51,154 bases of DNA from Bacteroidota bacterium (GTDB taxonomy: Bacteria; Bacteroidota; Bacteroidia; Bacteroidales; FEN-979), in assembly GCA_026391715.1 (NCBI GenBank), contig JAPLDO010000049.1, positions 1 through 51,154 on the forward strand. The letters run 5' to 3'. This document shows, piece after piece, positions 1 through 7,769 of the stretch. A program made the position numbers and the translations under genes. Below the pieces are notes generated by a model. It ran no database searches. It was not told where the DNA came from and was given only the letters and a program-made list of their open reading frames with translations. Numbering within the stretch: the stretch's first letter is position 1; each line of letters starts with the position of its first letter.

Positions 1-185
1 TCCGTTTCACATTAAACCCCAACCCATTATCCGAATTGGCGGATGGCGATGGAAATGTTATTGGTAACGCGATACTAACTATCGCGGATGCCGGTAATGC
101 ATCATCCGTTGCGCATAACAATATGGTTACGATCTATCCGAATCCGACATCCGATATACTCAATAAGGTGATTGTGAATAAGTAG
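1..185 (+). pseudogene. 3' end of a T9SS-sorted secreted protein, apparently truncated
   Basis: An open frame enters from the left edge and ends at the TAG at 183-185. The last residues carry VTIYPNPTSDIL, the first motif of the type A T9SS C-terminal sorting domain (usual form YPNPxxxxL). A complete domain continues for another 60-70 residues after this motif and ends in a short beta strand with a terminal Lys/Arg. Here the frame stops only about 7 residues later. The product is either a truncated, probably non-sortable protein or a gene broken near its 3' end. The body of the gene lies outside the window. Being followed by another gene fragment (209-427) supports decay. Seen directly: motif and early stop. 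Inferred: loss of function. Confidence 0.6.
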
Positions 186-200
186 AACCTCCCGCTCCGA

Positions 201-225
201 CCCCCTCTTTGTTCAGGAGAGGGGG
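201..225. repeat. Perfect 8-bp-stem C/G-rich palindrome
   Basis: CCCCCTCT at 201-208 pairs with AGAGGGGG at 218-225 around a 9-nt loop. It belongs to the same compositional family as the C/G-rich elements at 15722-15760 (inside the uvrA-like gene) and 51111-51148. No U-run follows on either strand, so it is not a standard intrinsic terminator. It lies directly between the two gene remnants. Confidence 0.55.
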
Positions 226-427
226 AGAGTCCTCTGCAACAATGATGTTTGAGGAGGTGAAGCACATATCTATTAAAACAGAGGTTATTGCCATTGAAGC
301 CGGTTTTGGTTCAGTTCGGAGTTTTTACCGGGCTTTTGAACAAAATACAGGCATAATGCCAGGTTATTTCAGGCGGTTTATTGACGAAAAGCAAGAAAGA
401 AATATAGCCTGTGACCAACCTTTGTAA
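209..427 (+). pseudogene. AraC-family helix-turn-helix C-terminal fragment
   Basis: The product of about 72 aa contains the second HTH half of an AraC/XylS regulator: an Ile-Ala-x-x-Ala-Gly-Phe-Gly-Ser pattern followed by FYRAFEQNTGIMPGYFR, matching the family pattern of a recognition helix ending FxRxFkkxxGxxPxxYR. A functional AraC DNA-binding domain needs about 100 residues (two HTH units) plus a sensor domain. Only about 45 recognisable residues are present, and the only in-frame start upstream is a TTG inside a palindrome. I read this as the remnant of a regulator joined to the equally truncated T9SS gene on its left. Confidence 0.5.
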
Positions 428-528
428 GCTTTTTTATTTTTCATATTGCCTGGACCTGCGCCTCCTGCGACTGGGGATTTATATAACAGATTTTTTCTTC
501 CGGTTTGCCAAGTAGTTCACCGTGATCT

Positions 529-2028
529 TTACCTTCTGATCAGTTTTATGGTCTCTATGGATTCTGCGGTTGTTACATGCAGAAAGTACATTCCAGGCCG
601 GAGACTTTCAACCGTCAGGTTGTATTTCCTGACTTCCGAGAGATTTTCAGATATTTCAATGATTCCATTGATGTCCGTGATTTCTGCTTTTATCAAACGG
701 GTTTCTGAATTTTCGGGTATCTGGATTGTAACATCCCCGGTTGTTGGGTTCGGAAAAACCTGGAGTTTCCCATTCTTTCCTCCATCAGATCGCGAAATAG
801 CGTCCCCATTTCCGGAAACCAGGTTGGGATTTTCCGGGGTGATATAGGTATAGTTAATGGGGCAGTATTGACTGTTTGCGGTGATATATCCATGCATCAG
901 CCCGCCTGATTTAACTTTTGTCCCTGCCTGATATTTGATGTTGTGTCCTGAAATCATGGTGGCTGACGATCCGCTGTTGGCGGTAAAAGCCGTTCCGTTC
1001 CCGGCAACGGTAATAGTCCCGAAAGCATCGTAACAATTTGTCGTACCTGATCCAAGGGTTACATTCTGCACCGTGGCGAAACTGTCATAAACAATGCGTG
1101 TAAATTCAATCATTTCAGTGGAAACTGTGCCGGTTGTGGCAGAACCTTCAGGCAGGGTGACATTCAGTTCATTGCCGGTCTTACTGATAAATGTTATCAC
1201 CGGCTGATGATATTCCTCAACCAACTCGCCATCTTCATAATATAATTCATTATAATAGGTGACAATTTTTAAAACGTCAATCGTGCCCCATGGAGTGGTC
1301 AGCGTACCAAAACCTTCTGCATCAACAACTTCATTCAGAATCTTTTTTTGGTTCCCGTAAATGAGGGTGTCATTTAAGACCAGATGGAAGTTTATATCAA
1401 TGGATAAAGGGGCAATAAAAAAATTGTTCTCGATAACATTGGGTGTAATTTCAAAATCGTCAACGCTGCCAAGCAAAGTAATTCCGGTCGGGTTCAGTTT
1501 ATAATATTCAAAATAGCTGTAAATCACTCCATATTCGGGATATTCGTAAAGCTTGCAATGTGTGGCTGTGGGAAAATATTGTAGATAGGGCGTTTGTGAA
1601 ACCGGAATACCTCGCGCAGTATCAATGTCGTTAAATGTACAGGGTGGCATGACCCACTGCTGAGGGGTTACCAGATTGACAGTTCCAATATTCATGCTGC
1701 CGGTTCCAACATCCTGGGAATAATACTGAAGGCCGTTTTGCGGACTGTAAGCGTAATCCAGATCTGCGTATGTAATCAAAGGGGGATTGCTCTGTTCAGG
1801 TCGGTATGATTGTCCGGCTTTGCTTTTCAGATTGGGAGAACTGCAAGGTGGTGTGAATGTTCGTTTCATTTGAATCTTCTTCTTGCCAGCAGGCCCTTGA
1901 CCCCAACAGTTTTCACCGCCCCCGCCAACGCAACAGAAATTAGCATCAACCTCAAGCCGGCATAAAAGGGCAGGAAGCATTAACAATAAAACCCAATACC
2001 TGCTAAAACGTGGGTTGTAATTTTTCAT
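529..2028 (-). CDS. Secreted T9SS-sorted protein, copy 1 of a tandem pair
   Basis: A 499-aa exported protein of unknown function. Residues 1-30 form a signal peptide (basic start, then VLLLMLPALLC). The mature protein begins with a Cys-rich motif, FCCVGGGGENCW, and a basic stretch. The central region is unrecognised. Around residues 320-400 is a beta-rich block with the repeated-turn motif YQAGTKVKSGGLMHGYITA, seen in many Bacteroidota surface proteins. The last 80 residues are a type A T9SS sorting domain (FPNPTTGDVTIQ, DINGI, GMYFLHV, terminal KLIRR), which predicts outer-membrane transit through the Por/Spr translocon and cell-surface attachment or release. The neighbour at 2121-3617 is a close paralogue and both are read leftward. 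The start is the ATG directly before the signal peptide; sequence upstream of it resembles that upstream of the paralogue. Export and sorting are secure, the function is unknown. Confidence 0.85.
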   Translation of the reverse strand: MKNYNPRFSRYWVLLLMLPALLCRLEVDANFCCVGGGGENCWGQGPAGKKKIQMKRTFTPPCSSPNLKSKAGQSYRPEQSNPPLITYADLDYAYSPQNGLQYYSQDVGTGSMNIGTVNLVTPQQWVMPPCTFNDIDTARGIPVSQTPYLQYFPTATHCKLYEYPEYGVIYSYFEYYKLNPTGITLLGSVDDFEITPNVIENNFFIAPLSIDINFHLVLNDTLIYGNQKKILNEVVDAEGFGTLTTPWGTIDVLKIVTYYNELYYEDGELVEEYHQPVITFISKTGNELNVTLPEGSATTGTVSTEMIEFTRIVYDSFATVQNVTLGSGTTNCYDAFGTITVAGNGTAFTANSGSSATMISGHNIKYQAGTKVKSGGLMHGYITANSQYCPINYTYITPENPNLVSGNGDAISRSDGGKNGKLQVFPNPTTGDVTIQIPENSETRLIKAEITDINGIIEISENLSEVRKYNLTVESLRPGMYFLHVTTAESIETIKLIRR

Positions 2029-2120
2029 AAAACTAAATTTAAGTTCAATAATTAAAATCAGTCGGTTTCAGCCCATAAAGATAGATAAAAGACTGTTTTT
2101 AAAACAATAACCCATTGCTT

Positions 2121-3617
2121 TTATAACCGTATAAGTTTTACTGTCTCCCGCGATTTTCCTGTGGTCACATGAAGAAAATAAATTCCCGGAGGAAGACTTT
2201 CAACGGAAATGGTATATTGCCCAAGTCCGGGAATATCCTTGGAAATTCCATTGAGTCCGTTTATATCTGTGATTTCTACTTTAATCATCTGGGTTTCTTC
2301 ATTTTCGGGCAACTGAAGCGTGACATCCCCGGTTGTTGGGTTCGGAAAAATCCGGAGTTTCCCATTCTTTCCTCCATCTGTTGGCGAAATTGCGTTGGCA
2401 TTTCCAGAAATCTGATTGCCGCTTGCCGGGTTGATGTAGTTATAGTTTATGGGGCAGTATTGACTGTTTGCGGTGATATATCCATGCATCAGCCCGCCTG
2501 ATTTCACTTTTGTCCCTGCCTGATATTTGATGTTGCGCCCCGAAATCATGGTGGCTGACGACCCGCTGTTGGCTGTAAACGCTGTTCCGTTCCCAGCCAC
2601 GGTTATAGTCCCGAAAGCATCGTAACAATTTGTCGTACCTGATCCAAGGGTTTCATTCTGCAACGTTGCGAAACTGTCATAAACAATGCGTGTAAATTCA
2701 ATCATTTCCGTGGCAACGGTACCTGTTGTGGCAGAACCTTCCGGCAGTGTAACATCCAGTTGATTCCCGTCCTTGCTGATAAAAGTGACAACCGGTTGAT
2801 GAAATTCATCGATCAGTATCCCGTTTTCATAATAAAACTCATTATAATGGTTGACAATTTTTATAACGTCAAAATTGCCCCATTGAGTTGTCAGTGTGCC
2901 AAAGCCTTCCGCATCAATAACTTCATTCAATATCTTTTTTTGATTGCCGTTAATCAACGTGTCATTTACAACAAGATGGAAATTTATATCAATTTCCAGC
3001 GGGGCAATAAACAAATCAGTAGTGTCAGCGTTTGGTGTAAAATCAAAATCATCAACACTGCCAAGCAGGGTGATTCCGGACGGGTTCAGGTCGTAGTATT
3101 CGAAATAGCTGTAAATCTCACCATATTCAAGATATTCGTATAGCTTACAATGTGTGGCTGTGGGAAAATATTGAAGATATGGGGTTTGTGAAACGGGGAT
3201 GCCCACTGCTGAATCAATGTCTTCAAAGGTACAGTTTGGCATTGTCCATTGTTGGGCGGTCAATTTGTTTACAGGCCCAATATTCATACTGCCGGTTCCA
3301 TAAGATTGAGCATAATAATACAGATCATTTTGCGGGCTGTAGGCATAATTCAGATCTGCATAAGTAATCACCGGGGGATTGACCGGATTAAAACCATTTG
3401 ATGGTCCGGCAGCGCTAATCAAATTGACACTCCTACCGGGGGGAGAGAACGTTCGTTTAATTTGAACATTCTTCTTTTTTTTACTGCTATTCCAGCATTT
3501 TTCCCCGTTACCGCCAACGCAACAAATTGATGCTTTTGCCTCAACCTGGGAAAAGAATGCATGGAGAATTAACAATAGAACCAAATACCTGTTAAAACGC
3601 ACTTTACCATTTTTCAT
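2121..3617 (-). CDS. Secreted T9SS-sorted protein, copy 2 of the tandem pair
   Basis: A paralogue of the 529-2028 product with the same architecture: signal peptide (RYLVLLLILHAFFSQVEA), Cys motif ICCVGGNGEKCW, unrecognised middle, the GLMHGYITA turn block, and a T9SS type A C-terminal domain starting at FPNPTTGDVTLQLPEN. A longer frame extends 13 codons upstream (to 3656), but the ATG at 3617 gives a proper signal peptide and aligns with the start of copy 1, so I use it. The two proteins are similar throughout and nearly identical over about 100 residues before the sorting domain, where the DNA (about 2451-2738 versus 859-1146) is also nearly identical. That points to recent duplication or gene conversion. 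Function unknown. Confidence 0.85.
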   Translation of the reverse strand: MKNGKVRFNRYLVLLLILHAFFSQVEAKASICCVGGNGEKCWNSSKKKKNVQIKRTFSPPGRSVNLISAAGPSNGFNPVNPPVITYADLNYAYSPQNDLYYYAQSYGTGSMNIGPVNKLTAQQWTMPNCTFEDIDSAVGIPVSQTPYLQYFPTATHCKLYEYLEYGEIYSYFEYYDLNPSGITLLGSVDDFDFTPNADTTDLFIAPLEIDINFHLVVNDTLINGNQKKILNEVIDAEGFGTLTTQWGNFDVIKIVNHYNEFYYENGILIDEFHQPVVTFISKDGNQLDVTLPEGSATTGTVATEMIEFTRIVYDSFATLQNETLGSGTTNCYDAFGTITVAGNGTAFTANSGSSATMISGRNIKYQAGTKVKSGGLMHGYITANSQYCPINYNYINPASGNQISGNANAISPTDGGKNGKLRIFPNPTTGDVTLQLPENEETQMIKVEITDINGLNGISKDIPGLGQYTISVESLPPGIYFLHVTTGKSRETVKLIRL

Positions 3618-3648
3618 AAAACCAAAACTTAAATTTTCATAATAAAAA

Positions 3649-5259
3649 TCAACCAACAGCAGGTTTGGGCTGTTTCAAGAAAAAAACAACCGAGAAACCG
3701 GCAATAAAGATAAGACAAATCACGCAATAATTCCAACCGTATTTTACAAAGAAAGTTATCTCATTATTCAGGGATAAACTCGCCGTCAGGCAACCTTCTC
3801 CCGGTTTGGCCTGCGATTGGATTTTCCCGTAACCATCAATAAATTCAGTTATCCCTCCATTGGAACACCTTGCAGCGCTGCGCCGGGTTTCAATGCAACG
3901 CAACCGGGTGATATTCGCCATCTGGATTTTGAAATACCTTGCTGTCCACCATGATTCGTAGGATAATTGTACGAAAAATCCGGCGCCGCGCCGTGCCATT
4001 TCGCTCCAGATTTCCGGATAGTTTTGTTCAAGACAAATTGGAGTTCCCATCTTTACTTTTCTGCCATTTTGCAGTTGTAATTCAATTAATTGTACTTTAT
4101 TTCCGCTTTTTAGCCAGGAAGAATCATTTATTGCCACAGGGAACCCGGGTATTTTTACAAGGAATTGGTGGTAAGGGATTTTTTCATTGCCCGGCGCCAG
4201 ATGTACTTTATCATAATGTTGAAATTCATTTTGCAAAACGCCGGGGCTGATCAGGGCAGCCCGGTTTACCCTTCTGCGATCGGTTGCGGTTGCATTTTCA
4301 GGAATGATTTGCATTCCCGCTAACAGCGGCGTATGCCAGTCGCGTACCGCCGAATCAATAAAACTATAGAACATTGAATCGTTGCCATAATCCACCGCGC
4401 CTTCGGGCCAGACGTACAAATCCGTCCGGAGGTTCCTGCTTTTTGATTCATAATCAATGGAATCGGTGAGAAAGGTCAATCTTTCTATTCTCGATACATA
4501 ATCTTCATAAATAATACTATCCCGAACGCTGAAATTGGTGTTGATCAGGGTGATGTTGACCTTTTGCCGATTTTGGTCCTCAATCTGCAGAAACCTGATC
4601 ATGGAATAACCAAGCGGCGGAAGGATCATCAGGCAACAAATAAGAAGTATTTTCTTTAAAAATCTGAATGTAAAATACTTCCCGTTCGATTTTCTTGAAA
4701 TAAAAAACAGCAGGACGTTAAAACCCATCACCCAGGTTGCGATTGACCAAACCCCAAACAGATCAATGAATTGAATGATCCAGGTGTTTTGACATTGCGA
4801 ATGGGAGAGCGCCAGGTAACCATAAGAATGGTCGAGCCACTGATAGACCATTTCCCAAAGGGCGATGATAAAAGGAAACAAAATCAGCGCTCTCGTGAAG
4901 CCGAATTTCTTTTTAAACGGATATAACAGTGCAAATACAAAGGATGACATCAGGAGTTCATTTGCAGAGCCGGCAATTACAAGCAAATGATTTCCGGCGG
5001 AGAACAGAAACCCGTGACATATAATCAAATAGGCAACAACAGAAAAAAACAATCCTGTTTTGTAAAAACTCCAGAAACTGTTTTTCTTTTCCAGATCATA
5101 AAACAAAGGAACATAAGCAAACCATGCAAGAAAGGAGAGGTTTGCATCGAAAAACATGCTCCACGAAAGTCCGTATAAAACAGAAGAAATAAGCCAGTTG
5201 GGCGGGGCTTTAAAATAGGGGTGCGTTTTTTGTGGCAAATCGGAGGAATTATGGCTCAT
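3649..5259 (-). CDS. lnt: Apolipoprotein N-acyltransferase
   Basis: Transfers the third acyl chain onto the N-terminal cysteine of lipoproteins in the inner membrane, the last step of lipoprotein maturation. The N-terminal half has six or so membrane segments and the C-terminal half is a nitrilase-type domain. The catalytic triad is visible: Glu in WPEGA (about residue 286), Lys in HYDKVHLAPGNEKIPY (about 351) and Cys in TPICLEQNYP (about 409). About 536 aa is normal for Bacteroidota Lnt. The frame can be extended to an ATG at 5295, but those extra codons run through a C-rich tract repeated at about 5875, so the ATG at 5259 is preferred. It lies 31 bp upstream of the T9SS paralogue and is read in the same direction. 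No obvious promoter was seen. Confidence 0.9.
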   Translation of the reverse strand: MSHNSSDLPQKTHPYFKAPPNWLISSVLYGLSWSMFFDANLSFLAWFAYVPLFYDLEKKNSFWSFYKTGLFFSVVAYLIICHGFLFSAGNHLLVIAGSANELLMSSFVFALLYPFKKKFGFTRALILFPFIIALWEMVYQWLDHSYGYLALSHSQCQNTWIIQFIDLFGVWSIATWVMGFNVLLFFISRKSNGKYFTFRFLKKILLICCLMILPPLGYSMIRFLQIEDQNRQKVNITLINTNFSVRDSIIYEDYVSRIERLTFLTDSIDYESKSRNLRTDLYVWPEGAVDYGNDSMFYSFIDSAVRDWHTPLLAGMQIIPENATATDRRRVNRAALISPGVLQNEFQHYDKVHLAPGNEKIPYHQFLVKIPGFPVAINDSSWLKSGNKVQLIELQLQNGRKVKMGTPICLEQNYPEIWSEMARRGAGFFVQLSYESWWTARYFKIQMANITRLRCIETRRSAARCSNGGITEFIDGYGKIQSQAKPGEGCLTASLSLNNEITFFVKYGWNYCVICLIFIAGFSVVFFLKQPKPAVG

Positions 5260-5300
5260 GAGGAATTTCTGTGGGGGGGAGAGGTAGCAAAGCATAAAAT

Positions 5301-5370
5301 TCAGATTTCAGATTTCAGATTTCAGATTTCAGATTTCAGATTTCAGATTTCAGATTTCAGATTTCAGATT
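5301..5370. repeat. Heptanucleotide tandem array, 10 perfect copies of TCAGATT
   Basis: Ten uninterrupted 7-bp units fill 5301-5370. Because 7 is not a multiple of 3, the array runs through all frames. The 3' end of the four-helix-bundle gene lies inside it: the stop codon and the last residues (KSEI) are encoded by repeat units. An inverted, degenerate version of the same unit lies on the other side of that gene at 5834-5868. Confidence 0.97.
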
Positions 5371-5761
5371 TTTTGCCCCCAATTTTTATCTTCATCTTTG
5401 ATTTTATCGCATTGAACAATCTCACCAGTTGTTCAACCTCTGAATAGATTTCCTTCGTTTTGCAAAAATCAAGAAAGTTGATACGCATCAGATAATCAAG
5501 CCAAAACAGGGTTTCATCACACTCCTCTACGACAATACATATCTTGGCATAAAACTCTGCATCCGAGCGTGCACGGGTTGCAGCCCGGAAATTTGCAGCC
5601 ACGGATGATGAACTCCGAAGGATCTGATTCACGCCTGGGCGGATGATCCAGGAAACCTTTCTATCTTTCAATAGCCAATAAAGTTTCGCTGCCATCTGAA
5701 TGGTTCTTTCACGCAATTGGTCGTTAAATTTTGATCTGTCCTGATTTTCCATCGTGTCCAT
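5357..5761 (-). CDS. Four-helix-bundle protein (23S rRNA intervening-sequence / Avd-like family)
   Basis: A 134-aa protein of the S23/four-helix-bundle family, first known from ORFs in intervening sequences of 23S rRNA and related to the Avd accessory protein of diversity-generating retroelements. Family marks are RSSSSVAANFRAATRARSDAEF, a conserved Ser/Asn/Arg-rich helix, followed by two amphipathic helices (EECDETLFWLDYL, EVEQLVRLFNAI). It is shorter than 150 aa, as usual. Here it lies in no rRNA and has no reverse transcriptase nearby. In Bacteroidota such genes are often isolated next to simple repeats, and this one is bracketed by inverted arrays of one heptamer. Its molecular role is not known. 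The alternative ATG three codons in (5752) is equally plausible. Confidence 0.85.
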   Translation of the reverse strand: MDTMENQDRSKFNDQLRERTIQMAAKLYWLLKDRKVSWIIRPGVNQILRSSSSVAANFRAATRARSDAEFYAKICIVVEECDETLFWLDYLMRINFLDFCKTKEIYSEVEQLVRLFNAIKSKMKIKIGGKKSEI

Positions 5762-6142
5762 ACTTTTTTATGATTAATCAGGGTTTTGGCCAAAAGTGAA
5801 GGGTTTGTTGATAAGTTTTTTGAATGTGAGATGTGAAATCTGAAATCTGAAATCCGAAATCCGAAATTCCCTTCCCCCCCCCAGAAATTACTATTGATCC
5901 GGAATTTTTGAAGATTGATGTTTGTTTCAACCAGGTGTTTAGAGCCTGCAAGATACAAAAAACGAGCATAAATGTTCCGACCGGGTATGATTTTGTAGAT
6001 TCCGGTTCATATTGGTTGAGTTTGCATACCTTTGAAAAGGAATCCAGAATTATATTATTTCATAGTGTACTGAAGGCCTTATTAAAACGACATTTTTAAA
6101 ATCAAAATGTGAATTTCATCATGATAAAACCAAAAACCCCAC
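5762..6142. other. Intergenic stretch with degenerate heptamer array; no gene supported
   Basis: About 380 bp between the four-helix-bundle gene and the Cys-motif ORF. It holds the inverted heptamer array (5834-5868), a C-rich tract followed by AGAAATT (about 5872-5887) that repeats the one upstream of lnt, and a TACCTTTG box at 6027-6034 on the plus strand that could be a -7 element for the following genes, though no TTTG is seen about 20 bp upstream of it. The short open frames here have no recognisable motif and are partly made of repeat. Confidence 0.6.
5834..5868. repeat. Five-copy degenerate heptamer array, inverse orientation of 5301-5370
   Basis: Three copies of TGAAATC followed by CGAAATC and CGAAATT. 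This is the reverse-complement register of the array at 5301-5370, so the two arrays form an inverted pair around the four-helix-bundle gene. Both are followed outward by a C-rich tract and AGAAATT, so the whole repeat-plus-flank is mirrored. Confidence 0.85.
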
Positions 6143-6298
6143 ATGAAAAACGCTGAAAACAAACACCTTGCATTTAAATGTACCTATAACAATGGAGGAG
6201 AGGGCAGATATGCTGGGTTTAATGGAACATGCAGTAACATTAATATTAAATATAACATCGATCACAAGCATATTTGGTGCAGTGATAATGATTATTGA
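6143..6298 (+). CDS. 51-aa Cys-motif ORF, probably the N-terminal part of a split LRR protein
   Basis: Starts ATG at 6143 and ends at a TGA (6296-6298) that overlaps the TTG start of the next gene by four bases. The peptide has the pattern FKCTYNNGG...GFNGTCS...NI...IWCS. Three Cys with conserved Gly, Asn and Trp resemble a small N-terminal, possibly metal-binding, domain I have seen at the front of larger bacterial proteins, though I cannot name it with certainty. A -1 shift at the stop would join it directly to the LRR frame. Either the two cistrons are translationally coupled, or this is the amino end of one gene broken by frameshift and deletion. No Shine-Dalgarno-like sequence is seen. 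Confidence 0.5.
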   Translation: MKNAENKHLAFKCTYNNGGEGRYAGFNGTCSNINIKYNIDHKHIWCSDNDY

Positions 6299-7182
6299 AT
6301 AACCTTGAATTTATTGACTGTAGCAAAACGAAGATCAATAGTCTGAAGAATATTTCGGATCACACAAACCTTATTGAGATTAATATTTCAAGTACAGGGA
6401 TTACCGATTTATCTCCACTCAGTGGTATGGGAAAATTAGTCAAACTCACTTGCAACAATACAGAAATCAATGATCTATCACCATTAATTGGTTTGATGTC
6501 GCTTAAATACGTTGACTTGAGTTATACTAAAGTCAAAAACCTCGAGCCACTTGGCCATCTATCAAAATTACAAAATGTTAACTGTGACAACTCATTGGTC
6601 GAAGATATAGACCCGATTCGATTTGTTCCGGTAATAAGTTATAAAGAAACAGGAGTATATTATTCAAAAATAGACCATTCGGAAAAGGATGAATTTTTCG
6701 AAGAAGCTGCAAGGCTTGTTGTACAACATCAACACGGTTCAGCATCGCTTATTCAAAGAAAATTACAAATTGGATTCAACAGGGCTGGAAGGTTAATCGA
6801 TCATCTTGAAATGGAGGGAATAGTTGGCTCATTTAACGGAGAATCAAGTAGGGAAGTCAATATAAAGGATATTAATGCGCTTGAAAGATTTTTTTCAAGC
6901 ACTTATACCAATTATTTGGAGTTTAAACGCACCGAGGAAGTTATACAGGCCAGGCAACAGAAAAACCATTTTGGTACCAATCAACCAAAAGAATCAAATA
7001 TTCTTCATCAAGATTATCCTTTAGTTCAGGATAATACCTCGGAATCAATGGATGATCTCCAACCAGAGACTACTTTCCCTCAATATCCTGAACCCAGTAA
7101 AACAGTGCCACGATGGATTTCTTTCATTCTGCTAACAACAATTATCATTGTGAGTATTCTTATTTATCAAAAATGTAAATGA
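6295..7182 (+). CDS. LRR - FtsK gamma winged helix - C-terminal membrane anchor protein
   Basis: A 295-aa product with three parts. Residues 1-115 are internalin-like leucine-rich repeats of about 22 residues (TGITDLSPLSGMGKL, TEINDLSPLIGLMSL, TKVKNLEPLGHLSKL). Residues about 132-190 match the FtsK gamma winged-helix domain: DEFFEEAARLVV, SASLIQRKLQIGFNRAGRLI, LEMEGIVG and a closing SREV. In FtsK this domain reads KOPS sequences and contacts XerD. A low-complexity linker follows, then one membrane helix at about 271-292 with a short basic tail. No FtsK motor is present. The start is a TTG overlapping the previous stop, and the LRR begins in mid-repeat, so the protein may have lost its front. 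The next gene starts 1 bp after the stop, so the two are surely co-transcribed. Domains are seen directly; a DNA-reading membrane adaptor is inference. Confidence 0.8.
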   Translation: MNNLEFIDCSKTKINSLKNISDHTNLIEINISSTGITDLSPLSGMGKLVKLTCNNTEINDLSPLIGLMSLKYVDLSYTKVKNLEPLGHLSKLQNVNCDNSLVEDIDPIRFVPVISYKETGVYYSKIDHSEKDEFFEEAARLVVQHQHGSASLIQRKLQIGFNRAGRLIDHLEMEGIVGSFNGESSREVNIKDINALERFFSSTYTNYLEFKRTEEVIQARQQKNHFGTNQPKESNILHQDYPLVQDNTSESMDDLQPETTFPQYPEPSKTVPRWISFILLTTIIIVSILIYQKCK

Positions 7183-7183
7183 T

Positions 7184-7570
7184 ATGGGGTTACGGTATAG
7201 CAAAAGAGTAAATTTTGGTAATGGACTTGGCCTGAATATAAGTAAATCGGGAATATCCCCAAGTTTCAGAACCAAATGGGGTTCATTTGGTTCTAAGTAC
7301 TATTCATTTAGGACGGGGATCCCCGGATTGACATATAGAGGTGGGAGTGGAAAAAATGCAGGGTTGACATGGTTTATCATTATGTTAATTGCTGGGGTGT
7401 TTATTCTTATGTATTATGCTGTTATCATACTGATAAATCTGGTCATTTTCATTTTCAATTCTATGTTTGATGATGAAGGGAATTTATGCTATACGAATTT
7501 GATCATTTTATTATCAATCATTTCCATATTCCTCCTATTTGTTTATTTCAATTTGCCTGTGAACAAATAA
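7184..7570 (+). CDS. DUF4236 domain membrane protein
   Basis: 128 aa. Residues 1-52 are a DUF4236 domain: MGLRYSKRVNFGNGLGLNIS, KSGISPSF, then FRTGIPGLTYRGG. The family pattern is a small beta-rich unit with conserved Gly, Lys-Ser-Gly and Gly-x-Pro-Gly. Two membrane helices follow (about 60-85 and 100-122). The function of DUF4236 is not known. It starts one base after the stop of the LRR/FtsK-gamma gene, which also has a membrane helix, so the two products may act together at the membrane. A probable terminator lies about 125 bp downstream at 7696-7716. Confidence 0.8.
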   Translation: MGLRYSKRVNFGNGLGLNISKSGISPSFRTKWGSFGSKYYSFRTGIPGLTYRGGSGKNAGLTWFIIMLIAGVFILMYYAVIILINLVIFIFNSMFDDEGNLCYTNLIILLSIISIFLLFVYFNLPVNK

Positions 7571-7695
7571 GCGGTTTTTCTTTGGCACTCTCACCACGTC
7601 CTACCAAAGTTAAAGCAACTGTCGGGTATTGTTTTCTAAATTCAAACAAAGCTCATCTCTCGAATAGTCAACCAATTGTTAAAGTGAGAAATTAT

Positions 7696-7716
7696 CGGGT
7701 GGAATGACCCGTTTTT
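7696..7716 (+). terminator. Probable intrinsic terminator of the LRR/DUF4236 operon
   Basis: CGGGT at 7696-7700 pairs with ACCCG at 7707-7711 around a 6-nt loop and is followed by TTTTT. The stem is short, so strength is uncertain. Position and direction fit the end of the two-gene unit ending at 7570. Nothing else is recognisable in 7571-7769. Confidence 0.5.
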
Positions 7717-7769
7717 AAACCCCTAATTGGATTTAATCTGTTATTGATTGTCGTTTACAAGAAGGTGGG

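Noticed and set aside
446-847. Plus-strand open frame of 133 codons over the T9SS gene 3' end
   Set aside because: Antisense to a clear sorting domain; no motif or promoter.
5301-5370. Possible CRISPR-like array
   Set aside because: Units of 7 bp without spacers are a microsatellite, not CRISPR.
5908-6099. Plus-strand open frame of 63 codons in the intergenic repeat area
   Set aside because: No recognised motif, partly overlaps degenerate repeat flanks, no start context.
7571-7769. Possible further gene after DUF4236
   Set aside because: The only frames are short continuations in other phases; a terminator-like hairpin ends the unit.
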